From: Syntrophaceae bacterium UBA2210
GTDB lineage: Bacteria > Desulfobacterota > Syntrophia > Syntrophales > UBA2210
Length of the DNA: 64,000 nt
Reading direction: 5' to 3'
Assembly (NCBI GenBank): GCA_002327865.1
Contig: DCUQ01000009.1
Location: 222,823 to 286,822, forward strand
Shown here: positions 36,739-46,739 of the stretch, one piece after another
Layout: every line of letters begins with the position of its first letter
Position numbering within the stretch: position 1 is the first letter of the stretch
Notes under the pieces: generated by a model
Databases searched by the model: none
The model's input: the letters and a program-made list of their open reading frames with translations, nothing else
Told to the model about the DNA's origin: nothing
Translations under genes and position numbers: made by a program

Positions 36739-38007
36739 TTAAATATCTTCCGACAGACCCTCGCTGCCTTCGTTATCAATAATCTTTCTTGCCTCTTCAA
36801 TCAATGTTACGGCTTTCTTATGGCTGATCCCCTTTATGGAGCTTAATACCTCCGGTTCTGCCGAAGCCATCATCGCAACATCCTTAAACCCTTCCTCATA
36901 AAGAAGATTGGCAGTATGCTCACCGATGCCGGTGATTCTCATGAGCGATTTATACCCTTCCTTTTCCTCTTCCGCGACACCGGCCTCATTTTTAACGTCT
37001 ATTCTCCAGCCGGTAAGTCTGGCGGCCAGGCGCACATTCTGTCCGGCCCTGCCGATAGCCAGCGAAAGCTGATCATCCGGGACGATAACCTCCATAGTCT
37101 TGGCGCTTTCATCCATATACACCCTGTCGACCTTGGCCGGCGACAGCGCGTTGCACACATATCTTACGGGATCATCGGAACAGGGAACAATATCTATCTT
37201 TTCTCCTCGCAGTTCCTGAACAACGCCCTGCACTCTGGACCCCCTCATTCCGACACATGCTCCGACCGGGTCGATATCTTTATCCACGGATTTTACAGAG
37301 ATCTTGGTCCGGTTTCCAGGCTCCCTTGCTATATTGACAATTTCTATAAGACCCTCCGATATTTCCGGAACCTCCATTTCAAAAAGTGTCCTGACAAAAC
37401 CGGGATGTGTTCTGGACAGCAAGATCTGAGGCCCCTTCGATATCTTTTTCACGTCATATATGTATGCTCTTATTCTTTCACCTCTCCTGAACGATTCCCT
37501 TTTGATTTGCTCGGAAGCAGGAATGGCTCCCTCCGACATACCGAGAGTTACGATTATGTTTCCTCCCTCAAATCGCTGCACGAAACCGTTGACAAGTTCT
37601 CCCTTTCTGTCTTTGTATTCTTCATATACATTATTACGCTCAGCATCTTTAACCTTCTGGATTATAATCTGTTTAGCCGTCTGAACAGCGATTCTGCCGA
37701 AGGTATCCGTTTCTATTTTTATTCCAAGGCTGTCTCCGAGTTCCGCATCCTCATCCATTGCTTCACGCGCTTCTTCCAGGGATATCTGCGTGTCGGGATT
37801 CAGGACATTTTCCACCACTGTTTTGAAAAGAAAGGTTTCTATCTCTCCCGCCTCCTCGTTGTAATTCACTTCGAGATCAAGATCCAACCCGAGTTTCTTT
37901 CTTGCAGCGGTTAAAACGGCTGTTTCCAGCGCATCTATGATTATCTCTTTGTCTATGCCTTTTTCCTTTCCCATCTGTTCGATGAGACGCTTAAGATCTG
38001 GCAACAT
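36739..38007 (-). CDS. nusA: Transcription termination/antitermination factor NusA
   Basis: A 422-residue RNA polymerase-binding factor: an N-terminal RNAP-binding domain (residues 1-125), an S1 domain (KGELVNGFVQRFEGGNIIVTL), two KH domains (DPVGACVGMRGSRVQGV; LSLAIGRAGQNVRLAARLTGW), and a C-terminal helix-hairpin-helix region (LMRITGIGEHTANLLYEEGF). It starts 16 bases after rimP. Confidence 0.97.
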   Translation of the reverse strand: MLPDLKRLIEQMGKEKGIDKEIIIDALETAVLTAARKKLGLDLDLEVNYNEEAGEIETFLFKTVVENVLNPDTQISLEEAREAMDEDAELGDSLGIKIETDTFGRIAVQTAKQIIIQKVKDAERNNVYEEYKDRKGELVNGFVQRFEGGNIIVTLGMSEGAIPASEQIKRESFRRGERIRAYIYDVKKISKGPQILLSRTHPGFVRTLFEMEVPEISEGLIEIVNIAREPGNRTKISVKSVDKDIDPVGACVGMRGSRVQGVVQELRGEKIDIVPCSDDPVRYVCNALSPAKVDRVYMDESAKTMEVIVPDDQLSLAIGRAGQNVRLAARLTGWRIDVKNEAGVAEEEKEGYKSLMRITGIGEHTANLLYEEGFKDVAMMASAEPEVLSSIKGISHKKAVTLIEEARKIIDNEGSEGLSEDI

Positions 38008-38023
38008 GCTACTGCCCTCCGAG

Positions 38024-38503
38024 CTAAAATTCGTATTGAAGATTTGCCTTCACTACTTTATTCTTCGGTATATTGTAAATCCTTCCCCCAACATCCACGA
38101 CAAGGACCATTTCTCCTTCTTTCTCAACAAATTCCAACAACCTTCCCTTGAAATTTTTCCTTCCCTCTATCTTCCCGGCGATACTGATAGAGACCTTGTG
38201 CCCTGTATAACGTACAAAATCTTTGTCACGTACAAGGGGACGGTCGAGTCCGGGAGACGATATCTCCAGATCGTAGGAACCCGGAGGGATATCATGTACA
38301 TCGAGAAGATCTCCAATCTCACCGCTTATCATGGCACAATCATCGAGCCCCACACCGCCTTCTTTATCTATGTAGATCCTGACCATCCAGCGGGCTTTTC
38401 CCTTGAGACATTCGACATCGACAAGCTCCATCTGCTCGGATTCGATAACCTGTTCAACCAGGTCTATTATCTTTTCGCGATACGATCGGCTCGAATGATT
38501 CAT
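38024..38503 (-). CDS. rimP: Ribosome maturation factor RimP
   Basis: A 159-residue 30S maturation factor. The family signature VDVECLKGKARWMVRIYIDKEGGVGLDDC and PPGSYDLEISSPGLDRPLVRDKDF are present by pattern, followed by the C-terminal SH3-like domain. It is the first protein gene of the nusA-infB operon, 88 bases downstream of tRNA-Gly. Confidence 0.95.
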   Translation of the reverse strand: MNHSSRSYREKIIDLVEQVIESEQMELVDVECLKGKARWMVRIYIDKEGGVGLDDCAMISGEIGDLLDVHDIPPGSYDLEISSPGLDRPLVRDKDFVRYTGHKVSISIAGKIEGRKNFKGRLLEFVEKEGEMVLVVDVGGRIYNIPKNKVVKANLQYEF

Positions 38504-38591
38504 TTTTCACCACAAAAAATAAAAAAAGCGGGCAAGGCCCACTTCTCGTATGCTGATAACACAGCAATAATTCTTTTGCAACCAAAAATAA

Positions 38592-38666
38592 TGGAGCGGG
38601 CGATGGGATTCGAACCCACGACTTTCAGCTTGGGAAGCTGACATTCTACCCCTGAATTACGCCCGC
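38592..38666 (-). tRNA. tRNA-Gly (anticodon CCC)
   Basis: A 75-base gene with encoded CCA. The acceptor stem is GCGGGCG/CGCCCGC, the anticodon arm is TCAGC-TTCCCAA-GCTGA giving anticodon CCC, and the T arm is GTGGG-TTCGAAT-CCCAT (one wobble pair). It lies directly upstream of rimP on the same strand and is probably co-transcribed with it, much as metY precedes rimP-nusA in E. coli. Confidence 0.95.
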
Positions 38667-38685
38667 TCAATAATTGCTTTGCAGT

Positions 38686-38714
38686 CCTTTAGGTGACCAC
38701 GTGCTTTTTGTCAA
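38686..38714 (-). promoter_or_regulatory. Predicted promoter of tRNA-Gly and the rimP-nusA-infB operon
   Basis: On the minus strand TTGACA (38714-38709) is followed after 17 bases by TAAAGG (38691-38686), about 20 bases before the tRNA. Confidence 0.55.
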
Positions 38715-38738
38715 GCGTTTTTTGTCTTGAATTGCGCT

Positions 38739-40034
38739 CTAAGACCGTATTTTATCAAGTCTTATTGTAATCGATCTTTTGTGCGCTTCAAGGCCTTCAA
38801 TCGCGGCAAACCCGGCAGCCTTTGCCCCGTGTTTTCCGAGTGCCTCTTCGGAAAAGGATATTACGTTCATTCTTTTGATGAAATCATAAACCCCGAGAGG
38901 CGAAGAAAATCGTGCCGTCCCTCCGGTGGGAAGGATATGATTCGGGCCCGCGATATAATCTCCCAGAACCTCCGGTGTATTCCTTCCGAGAAATACCGCG
39001 CCCGCATTCGTTATCCTGTCAAGGAGATTTTCGGGTTTTTCCACCGCCAGTTCAAGATGCTCCGGCGCGAGACTGTTCGCGATATCTACCGCCTCATCCA
39101 TATCCCTGGTTATAATCGCCGCACCATAATTTGTCAGCGCCTCGGCAGCCACAGCACGTTCAAGCCGTTCTGCCTGGATTCCGGCTTCAGCGGCAACCCG
39201 GCAGGCAAGATTATCATCCGGCGTCAGAAGAATCGCGCCGGCCATCGGATCATGCTCAGCCTGTGATAGGAGATCGGCGGCGACCACTTCCGGGTCCGCC
39301 ATACTGTCGGCAATGATAACTATCTCACTCGGACCGGCCACCATGTCTATACCTGTTTTCCCGTATACCATCTTTTTCGCGGCGGCTACGTAGATATTCC
39401 CGGGGCCGACTATTTTATCCACACGGGGAACAGTCTGCGTACCAAAGGCAAGCGCGGCCACAGCCTGAGCCCCGCCGATCTTGAATATACGGCTCACACC
39501 GGACAGACGTGCGGCGACAAGCATCAGAGGATTTAAGTCTCCTCCTCTGGCCGGAGTGACAAGAATGATTTCTTTGACACCCGCGATACTGGCAGGCACA
39601 GCGGCCATTAATACCGTGGAGGGGTAGGTAGCGAGGCCGCCCGGAGCATATATCCCTACACGTTCAAGGGGACGCACTACCTGTCCGAGTTTTATCCCGT
39701 CATCATCTGAATAAGACCAGGACCGCTCAACCTGTTTCCTGTGGAATGCTTCTATCCGCGCGGCAGAAAACCTGAGTATATCGAGATCATCTGCATTTAC
39801 TTTGCGGAACGCCGCTTCTATTTCATCCGGAAAAACTTCAACAGTGAGCGCATCAAGAAGAACACCATCAAACTTTTCCGTGTACTCAAAAAGCGCGTCA
39901 TCTCCCCGTGCTTTAACATCATCCAGAATTACTGATACAACATCCTCAACGGATGCCGGTACGGAATGCCGCCTGTTTTTTATACGCTCAAGTTCCGCCG
40001 CGAATGAGCCTTCATGTGTTTTTAGAACATTCAC
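38739..40034 (-). CDS. hisD: Histidinol dehydrogenase
   Basis: A 431-residue zinc enzyme that oxidises histidinol to histidine in two NAD-dependent steps. Family blocks: YAPGGLATYPSTVLMAAVPASIAGV, KIGGAQAVAALAFGT, GPGNIYVAAAKKMV, GPSEIVIIAD, LLSQAEHDP and PNHILPTGGTARFSSPLGV. A GTG start at 40034 lies 2 bases after the murA stop and is preceded by AAGGA. No other his gene is in the window. Confidence 0.96.
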   Translation of the reverse strand: MNVLKTHEGSFAAELERIKNRRHSVPASVEDVVSVILDDVKARGDDALFEYTEKFDGVLLDALTVEVFPDEIEAAFRKVNADDLDILRFSAARIEAFHRKQVERSWSYSDDDGIKLGQVVRPLERVGIYAPGGLATYPSTVLMAAVPASIAGVKEIILVTPARGGDLNPLMLVAARLSGVSRIFKIGGAQAVAALAFGTQTVPRVDKIVGPGNIYVAAAKKMVYGKTGIDMVAGPSEIVIIADSMADPEVVAADLLSQAEHDPMAGAILLTPDDNLACRVAAEAGIQAERLERAVAAEALTNYGAAIITRDMDEAVDIANSLAPEHLELAVEKPENLLDRITNAGAVFLGRNTPEVLGDYIAGPNHILPTGGTARFSSPLGVYDFIKRMNVISFSEEALGKHGAKAAGFAAIEGLEAHKRSITIRLDKIRS

Positions 40035-40036
40035 TT

Positions 40037-41287
40037 CTATCCTTTTACCCTCCTTATATCGGCGCCAATGGAAGAAATTTTCTTTTCTATATGTTCGTAC
40101 CCTCTGTCTATGTGATAAATTCTTGAGATTTCGGTAGTACCTTCGGCTACCAGCCCGGCAAGTATAAGCGACGCGGAAGCTCTCAGGTCGGTCGCCATCA
40201 CAGGGGCGCCACGAAGCCCGGAAACGCCTCTTACAATCGCGCTGTTACAATCAACGGTTATGTCCGCCCCCATTCTCATAAGTTCATTAACATGCATAAA
40301 TCTGTTTTCAAACACAGTTTCTTTAATAACACTGCTTCCCCCGCCCATGGACATCAGCACCATGATCTGTGCCTGAAGATCCGTGGGAAACCCGGGATAG
40401 GGAAGGGTTTTTACATCCACACTGGTTATATCCCGGTTGCCTACCACTCTGAGCCCGCCGTCTATCGGGGTGATCTCCATGCCCGTTTCCCGCAATTTGG
40501 TTATCACGGCATCGAGATGACTCGGTATACATCCGAGAATTTTTACGTCTCCCCCGGTGAGACCCGCTGCGATCATATACGTTCCCGCTTCAATTCTGTC
40601 GGGAATTATGTCGGCTTCAACAGGCCGCAGGGTTTTCACCCCTTCGATCTCCACGATATCCGTTCCAGCTCCCCTGATCTTTGCACCCATACCGTTCAAT
40701 ACGTCGGCAAGATTGACAATCTCCGGTTCCCGTGCCGCATTTTCGAGAATCGTTGTCCCATCGGCGAGCGAAGCGGCCATCATGATATTTTCGGTGCCTG
40801 TCACCGTTGATATATCGAAATATATGGTGGCTCCTCTGAGTCTTGGCGCCCTGGCTTCCACGTAACCGTCTTTGAGTTCTATCTCCGCTCCCATAGCCTG
40901 CAAGGCCTTTAGATGTAAATTTACCGGTCTGGCACCTATTGCGCATCCGCCCGGAAGAGAAACACGAGCCCTGCCCATCCGTGCAACGAGCGGTCCAAGA
41001 ACAAGAATCGAGGCCCTCATAGTTTTAACCAGATCGTAGGGGGCCTCACAGCTTGTTATTGTTCCCGCATTGATTTTCAGCGTCTCATCTCCCTCGATCT
41101 CGGTTCCGAATCCTGTCAGAAGTTTCTTTGTCGTAGCAATGTCCGCAAGATCGGGAACGTTATGAAAGACATTCCACCCCTCCGTAAGCAACGAAGACAC
41201 AATGACAGGGAGAGCGGCATTCTTGGCACCGCTGACGCGGACGGACCCTTCGAGCCGCCTTCCACCATGTATGATAATTCTGTCCAC
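40037..41287 (-). CDS. murA: UDP-N-acetylglucosamine 1-carboxyvinyltransferase
   Basis: A 416-residue enzyme that makes the first committed step of peptidoglycan synthesis by adding enolpyruvate to UDP-GlcNAc. The N-terminal [20 protein letters not shown] and the loop [16 protein letters not shown] with the catalytic Cys (the fosfomycin target) are present. GTG start with AAGGA upstream. It starts 4 bases after the prmC stop. Confidence 0.96.
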   Translation of the reverse strand: MDRIIIHGGRRLEGSVRVSGAKNAALPVIVSSLLTEGWNVFHNVPDLADIATTKKLLTGFGTEIEGDETLKINAGTITSCEAPYDLVKTMRASILVLGPLVARMGRARVSLPGGCAIGARPVNLHLKALQAMGAEIELKDGYVEARAPRLRGATIYFDISTVTGTENIMMAASLADGTTILENAAREPEIVNLADVLNGMGAKIRGAGTDIVEIEGVKTLRPVEADIIPDRIEAGTYMIAAGLTGGDVKILGCIPSHLDAVITKLRETGMEITPIDGGLRVVGNRDITSVDVKTLPYPGFPTDLQAQIMVLMSMGGGSSVIKETVFENRFMHVNELMRMGADITVDCNSAIVRGVSGLRGAPVMATDLRASASLILAGLVAEGTTEISRIYHIDRGYEHIEKKISSIGADIRRVKG

Positions 41288-41291
41288 GCCG

Positions 41292-42143
41292 TTATCCTTC
41301 CTTTCTCGCCATGACGACCCGTTCTATCCCGGAATAATCCGAGCGAACGTTAATATCACAGTAATCGTTCTCCTGCAGTATTTTGCATACGGAAAATCGT
41401 TGCCCCGCACCGATTTCCATGACAAGCCAACCGTTTTTCTCCAGAAATCCTTTCCCGTCGCGCGCAAGTTTACAGTGAAATTCCGTACCCTCCGGACCGG
41501 CTATAAGTGCATGGCGAGGCTCGTAGTCCCTGACCTCCGGAGCGAGTAATGTAAATTCGTTCTCGGAAATATACGGAGGATTCGAAACGATTATATCAAA
41601 TTTTCCTTCAACGGGCGTGAACATATCCCCTGATAGAAATAAAATTTTTCCCTCTATGTTATGATTCACAGCGTTCTTCGCGGCAACCGCAATAGCCTTC
41701 GGGGAACAATCGGTAGCCGTAATGACGGCGTTTTCAAGTTCGGATGCGAGCGTGATGCTGATCACCCCGCTTCCGGTACCGATTTCCAATATCCTGATGC
41801 CGCCCTTACCGGCTTTCCCAGAGAGCTTCAGCACTTCTTCGACCATAATTTCCGTGTCTGGTCTAGGTATCAACACATCCGGGGTCACCTCAAAATCCCG
41901 TGACCAGAATTCTTTCTTCCGGGTGATATATGCAACCGGTTCCCCCTTCTTTCTCCTCTCTGACAGGGTGCAAAACCGTTTCAGTTCGTTGTCGGAAAGC
42001 TTCCTCCCGGGATGCGCGTAAAGAAAATCCCGCTCTCTGCCAATAGAAAACGCAAGCAGAATCTCGGCGTCCAGTCCGGGTGTAGGGAATTTCAAATCGT
42101 TAAAGTCCGATCTGGCCTTCCATAACAGTTGTCGAATCTTCAT
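41292..42143 (-). CDS. prmC: Peptide chain release factor N5-glutamine methyltransferase
   Basis: A 283-residue SAM-dependent methyltransferase that modifies the GGQ glutamine of release factors. It has the helical N-terminal domain, the SAM loop [13 protein letters not shown] and the catalytic NPPY ([13 protein letters not shown]). The start at 42143 ([14 protein letters not shown]) matches the family; an in-frame TTG 22 codons upstream is open. prfA, the usual neighbour, is not adjacent. The gene probably has its own promoter (42313-42340). Confidence 0.93.
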   Translation of the reverse strand: MKIRQLLWKARSDFNDLKFPTPGLDAEILLAFSIGRERDFLYAHPGRKLSDNELKRFCTLSERRKKGEPVAYITRKKEFWSRDFEVTPDVLIPRPDTEIMVEEVLKLSGKAGKGGIRILEIGTGSGVISITLASELENAVITATDCSPKAIAVAAKNAVNHNIEGKILFLSGDMFTPVEGKFDIIVSNPPYISENEFTLLAPEVRDYEPRHALIAGPEGTEFHCKLARDGKGFLEKNGWLVMEIGAGQRFSVCKILQENDYCDINVRSDYSGIERVVMARKEG

Positions 42144-42493
42144 CGTATGGTTGCCGTCAGCGATCAGTATGACTGGTTTCCAATTGGTGAGAGCTGATTC
42201 CTCAACCAAAAATATTCCGGAACCGGTTTCATAGCGCAGGGAATTCGTACCACGTGGTTTTATCCTTCTTACATATACTACTTAAAGAGTAACTGCTTTC
42301 ACATTAGAGGCTTATATATAATCGAAATATTGTTTGTCAAGGCATTTTAAATCTGATATTAACAACTTATTGATTTAATGCCGCCCTGGATGAAACGGCT
42401 CCCGGTCAGCGAACGCACCCGTTGTTCGTACGGATTCCCGGATTTGCAGCGCTATTCAGGGCACTCATGTAACCGAAAAAGGATGCGTCACGC
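42144..42493. other. 350-base divergent intergenic region
   Basis: Between prmC (minus) and the racemase gene (plus). It contains a strong minus-strand promoter. On the plus side I see only an AAGGATG ribosome-binding site before the racemase start. Confidence 0.5.
42313..42340 (-). promoter_or_regulatory. Predicted promoter of prmC-murA-hisD
   Basis: On the minus strand TTGACA (42340-42335) is followed after 16 bases by TATATA (42318-42313), in an alternating TA run that also offers TATAAG at 18 bases. It is one of the best consensus matches in the window. Confidence 0.65.
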
Positions 42494-43192
42494 ATGAAAA
42501 CAATCGGACTACTCGGTGGTATGAGCTGGGAATCGACCGCAACGTACTACCGCATTATCAATGAAAGTGTAAAAGCCCGGTTAGGCGGTCTTCATTCCGC
42601 AAAATTGTGTTTATACAGTGTTGATTTTGCCGAAATAGAACAATTGCAGAATTCGGGCAACTGGGATGCGACAGCGAAAATCCTGAGCCGCGCCGCAAAA
42701 TGTCTCGAGCATGCCGGAGCGGATTTCATGATTATGTGCACAAACACAATGCACCTTGTAGCCCCTCAGATTGAAAAAAGCATAAACATCCCGTTTCTGC
42801 ATATCGCCGATGCCACAGCCGGGAAAGTTATCTCCGAGGGTATACGGTCCGTCGGTCTGCTTGGCACACGATTCACCATGGAGCAGGATTTTTACAAAGG
42901 CAGGCTGGAAACCTTATACGGTCTCACGGTGCATATACCCGACCCGGCCGACCGGATGATTGTTCATAATGTGATCTACGATGAGTTGTGCCTGGGAAAG
43001 ATTGAAGCGAAATCCAGAGAGCAGTACCTTAGGATCATTGAAAAACTTGCGGAGGAAGGTGCAGATGCGATTATTCTCGGTTGCACGGAAATCGCGTTAC
43101 TGGTTACACAGAATCAGACACCGGTACCGTTGTTCGATACCACCAGGATGCACGCAGAGAGAGCGGCAGATTATGCTCTGGAAGCAGGATGA
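42494..43192 (+). CDS. Aspartate/glutamate racemase family protein
   Basis: A 232-residue PLP-independent racemase-fold protein. The two catalytic cysteines are seen in MIMCTNTMHLVAP (Cys83 region) and IILGCTEIALLV, and the N-terminus is IGLLGGMSWESTATYYRIINE, typical of the YgeA/aspartate racemase group. It likely interconverts L- and D-amino acids, but substrate is unknown. It begins a plus-strand trio with an HD-domain gene and a GNAT-like gene. Confidence 0.9.
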   Translation: MKTIGLLGGMSWESTATYYRIINESVKARLGGLHSAKLCLYSVDFAEIEQLQNSGNWDATAKILSRAAKCLEHAGADFMIMCTNTMHLVAPQIEKSINIPFLHIADATAGKVISEGIRSVGLLGTRFTMEQDFYKGRLETLYGLTVHIPDPADRMIVHNVIYDELCLGKIEAKSREQYLRIIEKLAEEGADAIILGCTEIALLVTQNQTPVPLFDTTRMHAERAADYALEAG

Positions 43193-43332
43193 AAGAGCAA
43201 TATATGGAATCTTTTCCATCCACATAGCCATAAATAAAGCAATCAGAGCCCGGACGCTTTCCCTAATCGCTTACAGTCAGGGCAAATCGTTAACCATTAC
43301 TGCAATCCATCACGGCCTTTGGAAACAAGATT

Positions 43333-44106
43333 ATGGAATTTAAAATACCCGTGCGCAAAAACAAAAAATTACGAATGCTGGCAGATCGAATCAACGCGGA
43401 CCAGGAACTGATTCAGCTCTGGAAATGCGCAAATGTCAACGCGGTGAACCGTTCACACATCAGCGATCACGGCGAGGTGCATATTCGCATCGTTGCCAAT
43501 GCCGCCTTGCGTATTATACGCCTGTTAACCGAGAGCGGCGTTACTCCGAGTGCGGTAACGGATCACGAATTGACTGCTGAAGACGCCGAATTGATTGTGG
43601 TATTGGCAGCCTGCCTGCACGATATCGGTATTTCGGTTCACCGTAACAACCACGAAAGATACAGCGTTCTGATAGCATTTCGCAAAGCACGCGAATTGCT
43701 CGAGGGGATCTATGTAGAACCGGATTTGACAAAGATGGTGTCTGAAATCCTGCATGCCGTCATTGCCCATGATGCACGAGAAAAATGCCTTACCATCGAA
43801 GCCGGCGTCCTGAAAGTAGCCGACGCGACCGACATTACCAGTGGCCGCTCCCGCATTCCCTTCGAAGCAGGGACGGTAAACATACATTCCGTTTCCGCAC
43901 AGGCTGTGGACAATGTAAATATCATCAAGGGAACAAAGAAACCGGTATGCATCGAAATCATACTGGCTAACTCCGCCGGCATTTTCCAGATTGACGAATT
44001 GTTGCGTAACAAGCTGGAAAATTCACCGCTGGTACCTTTTGTGGAAGTGACTGCAAAGATCGAAGGGGAATCTGAACGTCGATTGTTTGATTCATTTACC
44101 ATGTAA
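43333..44106 (+). CDS. HD-domain phosphohydrolase-like protein
   Basis: A 257-residue cytoplasmic protein. The HD metal site is visible as HISDHGEVHIRIV, AACLHDIGISVHRNNHE and AVIAHDAREK, then VADATDITSGRSRIPF, all in the usual H...HD...D order. The C-terminal 70 residues form a separate alpha/beta domain. HD proteins hydrolyse phosphoesters or nucleotides; the substrate here is unknown. It lies 140 bases after the racemase gene. Confidence 0.82.
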   Translation: MEFKIPVRKNKKLRMLADRINADQELIQLWKCANVNAVNRSHISDHGEVHIRIVANAALRIIRLLTESGVTPSAVTDHELTAEDAELIVVLAACLHDIGISVHRNNHERYSVLIAFRKARELLEGIYVEPDLTKMVSEILHAVIAHDAREKCLTIEAGVLKVADATDITSGRSRIPFEAGTVNIHSVSAQAVDNVNIIKGTKKPVCIEIILANSAGIFQIDELLRNKLENSPLVPFVEVTAKIEGESERRLFDSFTM

Positions 44107-44272
44107 ATCCGGTCCGATGTTATTCCAATACGCCGGATTGCCGGATTTCCCCTGCGCATATGCATTTGTGCCGCAAATGATCCGTTGCGACAGAACTAAC
44201 CGCGATTCCTTGATCGCGTCTATGTTTTTGCCTTATCTTACTATCGCCGGTTACCGGACGAAGGAAAACTGT

Positions 44273-45427
44273 ATGGATTCAGCAATACGGATTATCGATG
44301 CGGATAATGTGGCTTCGATAGATTGGCCGTCGAACGAAGAAGCAGATCATACGAGAAAATATGTGGTGCCGCTTATTGAAAACGGCCCTCTTTTCTATAT
44401 GGACAATGCCCATGTCACTGTGACGGGAATTATGGTGGACGATATCCTGATGCCTCTTGTATTGGCCGAAAGAAATTATAACGACTCCAACGTGTGCTCA
44501 ATCTATACGCATTATGTGAAATACGCGCTGGAAAAAATCGACAAGCTGGATAACCGTTTTCTTGCATGGCTGATAAAGGCATGCTCCCTGCCGTTCGCCA
44601 TGGTCATGAAAGCGGGACGCGTCGACAAAGTCATATATGTGAACAACTGGCTTTTCACCACGAATCCTTCTCCCGCATTATCTGCCAGGCAAGTCGAAGC
44701 TGTTACATCCGTCCTGACACATAAATACCCGGGTCATGCTATTGTTTTCCGTTCGGTCAACACCTGTACCGGGGGAAAATTGTTCGATTCACTCCACAAC
44801 AATGGCTATCGAATGATTCGAAGTCGCCGGATTTACATTCTCAACCCCGCTTCAAAGGCATATTTGAAAAATAAAACCGTTCGTTATGATCGTAACTTAT
44901 CCGGAAGAATGGGGTACGAAGTTATCGACGCAAGTCAGTTAACAGCGTCCGATGTACCTTTACTGACGAAATTATACCGTAATCTTTATCTGCAAAAGCA
45001 CTCTTCATTCAACCCGCAGCTTAAAGATGCTTTTTTCCATCTCATACTCAAAGAACGGATATTGGAGATTACGGTTTTGCGAAAAGATGGCCGGATCGAC
45101 TCCTTTTCAAGCTTTTACTCCAATAAGAAAGTTATGATTTCCGGAGTCGGCGGTTACAACACAGAGATGCCGCTGAAAGTCGGCCTGAACCGTCAGGATT
45201 TCTCGGCCGTTATGGACGAAGCTAAAAAGAGAAAACAGCTTTTGAATCTGAGCGCGGGCAGCGGTCTTTTCAAAACGCTCCGAGGCGCTGAACCCTGCAT
45301 CGAGTACGATGCCGTTTATGATAAACATTTGACATGTCGCCAACGCATTGCGTGGTTTTGTCTCAAATTCATCATGGATATGTGGCAGTATGCGGCATCT
45401 TTTCTATTTCGCAAGAGGAAGCCTTAA
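44273..45427 (+). CDS. GNAT/FemAB-like acyltransferase, function unknown
   Basis: A 384-residue protein. The C-terminal half (YEVIDASQLTASDVPLLTKLYRNLYLQKHS and GRIDSFSSFYSNKKVMISGVGGYN by pattern) resembles GNAT_6/FemAB-like acyltransferases that work on peptides or lipids, but I do not recognise a named family. A hydrophobic segment near the C-terminus (IAWFCLKFIMDMWQYAASFLF) suggests membrane contact. The start at 44273 has AAGGA upstream; the frame stays open 62 codons further. It converges with the MiaB-like gene. Confidence 0.6.
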   Translation: MDSAIRIIDADNVASIDWPSNEEADHTRKYVVPLIENGPLFYMDNAHVTVTGIMVDDILMPLVLAERNYNDSNVCSIYTHYVKYALEKIDKLDNRFLAWLIKACSLPFAMVMKAGRVDKVIYVNNWLFTTNPSPALSARQVEAVTSVLTHKYPGHAIVFRSVNTCTGGKLFDSLHNNGYRMIRSRRIYILNPASKAYLKNKTVRYDRNLSGRMGYEVIDASQLTASDVPLLTKLYRNLYLQKHSSFNPQLKDAFFHLILKERILEITVLRKDGRIDSFSSFYSNKKVMISGVGGYNTEMPLKVGLNRQDFSAVMDEAKKRKQLLNLSAGSGLFKTLRGAEPCIEYDAVYDKHLTCRQRIAWFCLKFIMDMWQYAASFLFRKRKP

Positions 45428-45458
45428 AAACAGCTAAGTATCTACCGTAAAACAGTTT

Positions 45459-46739
45459 TTATTTGACCAGTTCGTGGAACTCCCTAATCAATCTCAGCAG
45501 CCGTTGTCTTTTGACCTTCTCCGGCACCTTAAAAGGCAGCTTCGCCGCCTCGATCCGTGGACGATCATCATACTTGAACACTTTCATGTAATAAAAATTG
45601 ATTTTTTTCAAGAAATCAAGTGTTGCGTTGAAATCTTCCTCCGTTTCTCCAGGGAAACCCACCATGACATGGGTACCGATATGAATGCCCGGAACAGCTT
45701 TTTTCAAGGCCAGCATATGTTCCAGTAACACGGAAGCCTTATGCCCCCGTTTCATGAGTGAGAGAATTTTTTCGCTACCTGACTGAACAGGCATGAGAAT
45801 ATAATCGATCTTCTTCGCATTGGCGGCAAAAAGATCTATAAGGTCATCAGAATATTCGACCAGCCAGCGCGGGTTAAAATCATTGATTATTAACTGGAAC
45901 TTTTCGTCGGAAGCAAACAGCTTTTGGAACAGTTTCACCACATTGGAACCGTTATCCTGTCCATAAGAACCAACGTCGGTTGCAACCAGGCCAATCACCC
46001 TGTTACCCTGCTCAAGAATAGAGCGAAAATTGTCAACTATTCTCTCCAGGGGCAATGATTTCAGAGAACCAACAGCAGAAGGTATTCCACAATATGTGCA
46101 CTGTCCCTGGCATCCCCGGGACAGCAGCAGGGAAGGGACGAGATGCTGGCTCTGACGGATAAATTGCAATTGCAGGCACTTGGGAAAGTGGGCAATCAGA
46201 TCATCTATTTTTGTTCTTGTCAGGAAAAGAGCTGCTGTAAATCTTTCAGAACTGCTGAATACTCTTCTGGCCTTCGGATTATAGCTTTGATCGATCCCCA
46301 CGATCGATTCAGACTGCTCGTCTCTCAGTTTAACATCGGTCTTGACAAAACTGTGAGAAAGATCGACCTTCTCAAGAATTTCTTTGAACGGAATTTTAGC
46401 CGAAATAAGCTCGTCCAGCCTTCCAAAAAGCCGGGCAGGGAACAACAAGGCCTGGCCGTCGAAAGCTTCAGCAATTATTTCCCGGTTAATAGCAGGCAGA
46501 CAGCCGGTAACCACAAATTGCGCTTTTTTCTCTTTCTTCTGAAAAGCTTTACGTAAAAGCTTCATGCTGGTTTTTTCCGAGCACAAATCAAAACCACAGG
46601 CTGAAACCAGCACAATATCTGCTTCTTCAATTTTCTCCTTAATCTGAAACCCATTTGCCTCGAAGTACTGGCCCAGCAGTTCAATCTCGGCTTCAGCCCT
46701 GCTGCATCCATCGGCGTAGGCAATACAAACAGATCTCAT
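45459..46739 (-). CDS. MiaB-like radical SAM protein without TRAM domain
   Basis: A 426-residue protein with an N-terminal MTTase-like domain whose three cluster cysteines are Cys12 (DGCSRAE), Cys48 (SACGF) and Cys80 (VTGCLPA), then the radical SAM core with SRGCQGQCTYCGIP. MiaB, RimO and MtaB end with a TRAM domain that binds the substrate RNA or protein; here the chain stops after the radical SAM helix region (LRLIREFHELVK), so the substrate is probably different. The start at 46739 has AAGGAG upstream. It stands alone between convergent and divergent genes. Confidence 0.82.
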   Translation of the reverse strand: MRSVCIAYADGCSRAEAEIELLGQYFEANGFQIKEKIEEADIVLVSACGFDLCSEKTSMKLLRKAFQKKEKKAQFVVTGCLPAINREIIAEAFDGQALLFPARLFGRLDELISAKIPFKEILEKVDLSHSFVKTDVKLRDEQSESIVGIDQSYNPKARRVFSSSERFTAALFLTRTKIDDLIAHFPKCLQLQFIRQSQHLVPSLLLSRGCQGQCTYCGIPSAVGSLKSLPLERIVDNFRSILEQGNRVIGLVATDVGSYGQDNGSNVVKLFQKLFASDEKFQLIINDFNPRWLVEYSDDLIDLFAANAKKIDYILMPVQSGSEKILSLMKRGHKASVLLEHMLALKKAVPGIHIGTHVMVGFPGETEEDFNATLDFLKKINFYYMKVFKYDDRPRIEAAKLPFKVPEKVKRQRLLRLIREFHELVK

